A DNA stretch of 64,000 bases from Aradus depressus. Its lineage: Eukaryota > Arthropoda > Insecta > Hemiptera > Aradidae. The DNA lies in contig OY759218.1 of NCBI GenBank assembly GCA_963662175.1, positions 12,144,001-12,208,000 on the forward strand, in the 5' to 3' direction. Of the stretch, positions 61,905-64,000 are shown in pieces; the stretch's first letter is position 1; every line of letters begins with the position of its first letter. The translations under genes and the position numbers were made by a program. The notes beneath the pieces were generated by a model. That model was given only the letters and a program-made list of their open reading frames with translations. It had not been told where the DNA came from and searched no databases.

Positions 61905-62770
61905 ATACATAGTCTCCCGTAACGATGTTCGCTACCTAGACCTCATACTTGACAAACGAATGACATGGAATCCTCACATCAGACTGAACCGACAATACAA
62001 ATTGTTACTAAGACTACTAGACAAAAGATTAAAATTACACAACTCTGAGATCAAAACAACTAATATACAACCCAATACTCAAGCCTATGTAGACTTATGG
62101 ACTTGAACAATGGGATTCTGCCAAAGCTTCCAATCTTCACCTCATTCAATCCTTGCAATCCAAAATCCTTCGTACAATAGCCTATGTTCCTTATTACAAT
62201 AAGTGTTAATCGTGTCGGGGCTTTAACTGTGAGGTCCAGGCTCTAGACATGCGCCCGACTCTACTAGAGAGTCCTAAATTTTGCCTACCCTAAATTTTTA
62301 TTTTCACCTCGGGTACGAGTACCTGACTTACAGGCTTGGGACCATCACTTAACGCCCCATCCGAAGGACGGTGTGGTTTTTTCACTTCCCAGATAAAAAG
62401 CTAAGGGCCTCGGCCGGGTTTCGAACCTGCTATTGAGCTCAATAAGCAAGCAAGCTACCTTTGAGCTAGTTATTACATCTCCAATAAAACCTTCACACTG
62501 ATTTCAATGTTCCATTTGTCACCAAATTAGCTAAATCCAGGTTAGAGAAATTATTTTCCTCTCTTCGTACGTATAGTAATCGTCTGTCTAGTCCATGCCA
62601 TCCCTTCTGCATTGAAGGAAGCCTTAATTACCACAACTCAGTGTCTAGGTGTTTTTTATGGTTTTCCGCTCTTGACATTCCGACACTGCCATTTTCTCTT
62701 TTGCTTGTGTGTATAATATTTTTATACATTTGTAAATATCTGTTTGGAAATATAAAATTATAATAAAAAA
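61905..62770 (+). pseudogene. LINE-J RT C-terminus and tail, split by SINE-1
   Basis: Plus frame NDVRYLDLILDKRMTWNPHI, RLNRQYKLLLRLLDKRLKLH, SEIKTTN, then frameshifts within the WTYGLE / GSAKASN / IQSL-QSKILRTIA region to 62205. The SINE lies at 62205-62472 and CNTLHTD-FNVPFVTKLAK-like sequence resumes at 62473. The tail ends TTGTAAATATCTGTTTGG and AAATTATAATAAAA. Confidence 0.8.
62205..62472 (-). mobile_element. SINE-1 inserted in LINE-J
   Basis: Tail at left (CGTGTCGGGGCTTTAACTG), GTCCTAAATTTTGCCTACCC, CATCCGAAGGACGGTGTGG, B box GGGTTTCGAACC, head CAAGCTACCTTTGAGCTAG. TTATTACA borders it on both sides (left in CCTTATTACAATAAG, right in AGTTATTACATCTCC). The head's last bases are missing. 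Confidence 0.88.
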
Positions 62771-63254
62771 AAAACATGGGTTAATCTGGGGTTGCTTCCC
62801 CAGAATATTATGGATGAAATTTAGACCCATGCGGATTTGAGCGAAGGAAGAGTGGCGAAATGTAAAGTGTCTTTAGAGTCGGATTTCTGAGAGAATGAAC
62901 CTTTATGGGATTGTTTTCACACAACTCAGTTAGGAAGCAAAATCTTGTTTGTTGGGCTTGGTATCAAACAACAGCACCCTGGTCGTCCAGCTGCTAACAG
63001 CTCGGATTTCACAATCAGGTCGTTCGGGACTGCTTTCAGAAGGTACGGTTTGGAAAATTACTTGCCTCTCTAGTTTGGTTATGTTCATTATTTAATTTTA
63101 TTATTTTTATCCGCTGGCCACTGGTTCCATGTATTTCTGTCCGAATGGACTTTAGTGGTCGTGGGCGCTTCCAATAAAGTTTTCTTTGGCTTCAAACAAT
63201 TTCTTCTTTCAATGGTCAAACTCGATTGAAAATATGGCCGGCGGTGGTTAAGGC
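62771..63254. other. Unassigned
   Basis: CCAATAAAGTTTTCTTTGGC at 63171-63190 contains an AATAAA, but no gene upstream supports a polyadenylation role. Confidence 0.45.
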
Positions 63255-63700
63255 TTGTCCACAAGACGTTTTTGAGTAAATAATTCCCCTAATTCCCCCC
63301 TTCCTTTTGGCCGATTTGGCTGAAGATCGATAGGTGGTCGATAGGTCCTTATGGGGTTTTGGTCACACATATAAAATTTCGTGTCGATGTATTCAATCTA
63401 TCGGCAGTTATTACAGTTTTTATGTTAAGTCTCCCTCCTAATCCCCCCTTTATTTTGGTCGATTTGACTTAAAAACAATAGGTGTCTTCTTAGAGGGTTC
63501 TGGATTCACGTATGAAATTTCGTGTCGATACATTCATTATATCGGGAGATATCGTGTTCGCAGACACACAGAGACAGACTTTTTTTCATATTTGGAATCT
63601 AGAGGTCGGAAAACATGGAATTCCGATGAAAACTCCGCATCGAATTTTTGACCGATTACATAACTTCCCCTATACTTCGTACATCTGGGAAATTAAAAAA
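63255..63700 (-). mobile_element. ACTTCCCC repeat, left two-thirds
   Basis: Reverse units from CCCCTAATTCCCCCCTTCCT to the hairpin end ACATAACTTCCCCTATACTT and CATCTGGGAAATTA. It directly follows the Penelope fragment's 3' side. Confidence 0.85.
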
Positions 63701-63711
63701 ATAAAAAGTTT

Positions 63712-64000
63712 TAAATGAGTACAATTTCCATTTTTCCAAGCTCTATTAATTTCTATCTGTTCCAGAGAGTCAAGCTGTCTAGCTTTTTCACAATGATGGA
63801 AGTACTTTATTCCAGTACTTCCGTTGAACATGGTACCTATATTGTTGATTTGTTACATCCCCTATTTTCCTTATTTTGATGTGCTCTTTGACCCGTTCTT
63901 TAAATTTACGTCCTGATTGTCCTATATAAACCCAACAGCATGATCCGAACTCGAGCTGAAACACTCCTCTTCTATCTTCTATTTTTATTTTATCCTTAGT
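63712..64000 (-). pseudogene. Penelope-like GIY-YIG endonuclease, C-terminal part
   Basis: The minus strand is open at the window edge: DRRGVFQLEF (G-I-Y position), CCWVYIGQSGRKFKERVKEH (Y-I-G, catalytic Arg and His region), IKIRKIGDVTNQQ. After a frameshift near 63840: STGIKYFHHCEKARQLDSLE, QIEINRAWKNGNC. This is the endonuclease that follows RT in Penelope-like proteins, which nicks target DNA to prime reverse transcription. The RT, if present, lies beyond 64000. The frameshift makes this copy defective. It is a different subfamily from 48648-48923. Confidence 0.88.

Overview
The window looks like a stretch of a large, repeat-dense insect genome. A hemipteran is my guess, but nothing here proves it. 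The evidence is spliceosomal exons of an animal T-box gene embedded in AT-rich DNA packed with non-LTR retrotransposons, Penelope-like elements, tRNA-derived SINEs and cut-and-paste transposons. There is no bacterial operon structure, and almost all longer ORFs are chance frames or transposon debris. The only host gene I can support is a Tbx2/optomotor-blind (bifid) T-box gene on the + strand. Two consecutive coding exons (50061-50207 and 51599-51675) encode the C-terminal half of the DNA-binding domain, separated by a 1391-bp intron that is itself full of transposon pieces. No upstream or downstream exon of the gene was found, so the rest of this DNA is probably intronic or intergenic.

The dominant component is one dispersed family, called here the ACTTCCCC repeat, with about 30 copies or fragments in both orientations. 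A typical copy (5779-6345) opens with a hairpin built on ACTTCCCC...GGGGAAGT and then carries two to four diverged tandem units of roughly 140 bp. It closes with the inverted sequence CTGGGGAAGT, a short spacer, the palindrome CGGTGATTCACCG and a T-rich end. Short subterminal inverted repeats, a tandem core and a 3' hairpin are the layout of Helentron-associated non-autonomous elements (HINE/DINE-1 type), so I propose it as a candidate of that class. Many other elements are nested inside its copies.

A second theme is a set of fold-back elements with 10-13 bp target-site duplications. They lie at 5102-5394, 9843-10167, 11592-11861, 14554-14696, 22532-23682 and 48572-49376. All have two inverted arms and a one-sided tail of about 30-65 nt. 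The 48572-49376 copy still encodes the C-terminal part of a Penelope-type endonuclease protein, and another Penelope-like GIY-YIG domain is at the right edge of the window. The arms of three fold-backs carry the hammerhead core pattern CUGANGA-hairpin-GAAA. The same pattern recurs in other places, including the 3' region of a LINE family.

Other content: about 16 copies of one tRNA-derived SINE and two of a second; Jockey-like LINE fragments (six places), a second LINE family with an FADD reverse transcriptase and (TAA)n tail, and an RTE-like tail; a mariner, two hAT elements, two pogo-like MITEs, a PIF/Harbinger-like element with a MADF remnant, and several unclassified TIR elements; a near-identical 751-bp tandem duplication (18713-20214); and many G/C homopolymers. 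Layout by region: 0-17 kb SINEs, fold-backs, LINEs and ACTTCCCC copies; 18-21 kb the tandem duplication and Harbinger element; 22-31 kb nested and TIR elements; 31-47 kb mixed SINE/LINE/ACTTCCCC mosaic; 48.5-49.4 kb Penelope-like element; 50-51.7 kb T-box exons; 52-64 kb mariner, SINEs, ACTTCCCC copies and a terminal Penelope fragment. Repeat boundaries are read by eye and are usually good to about 10 bp, less in decayed copies.
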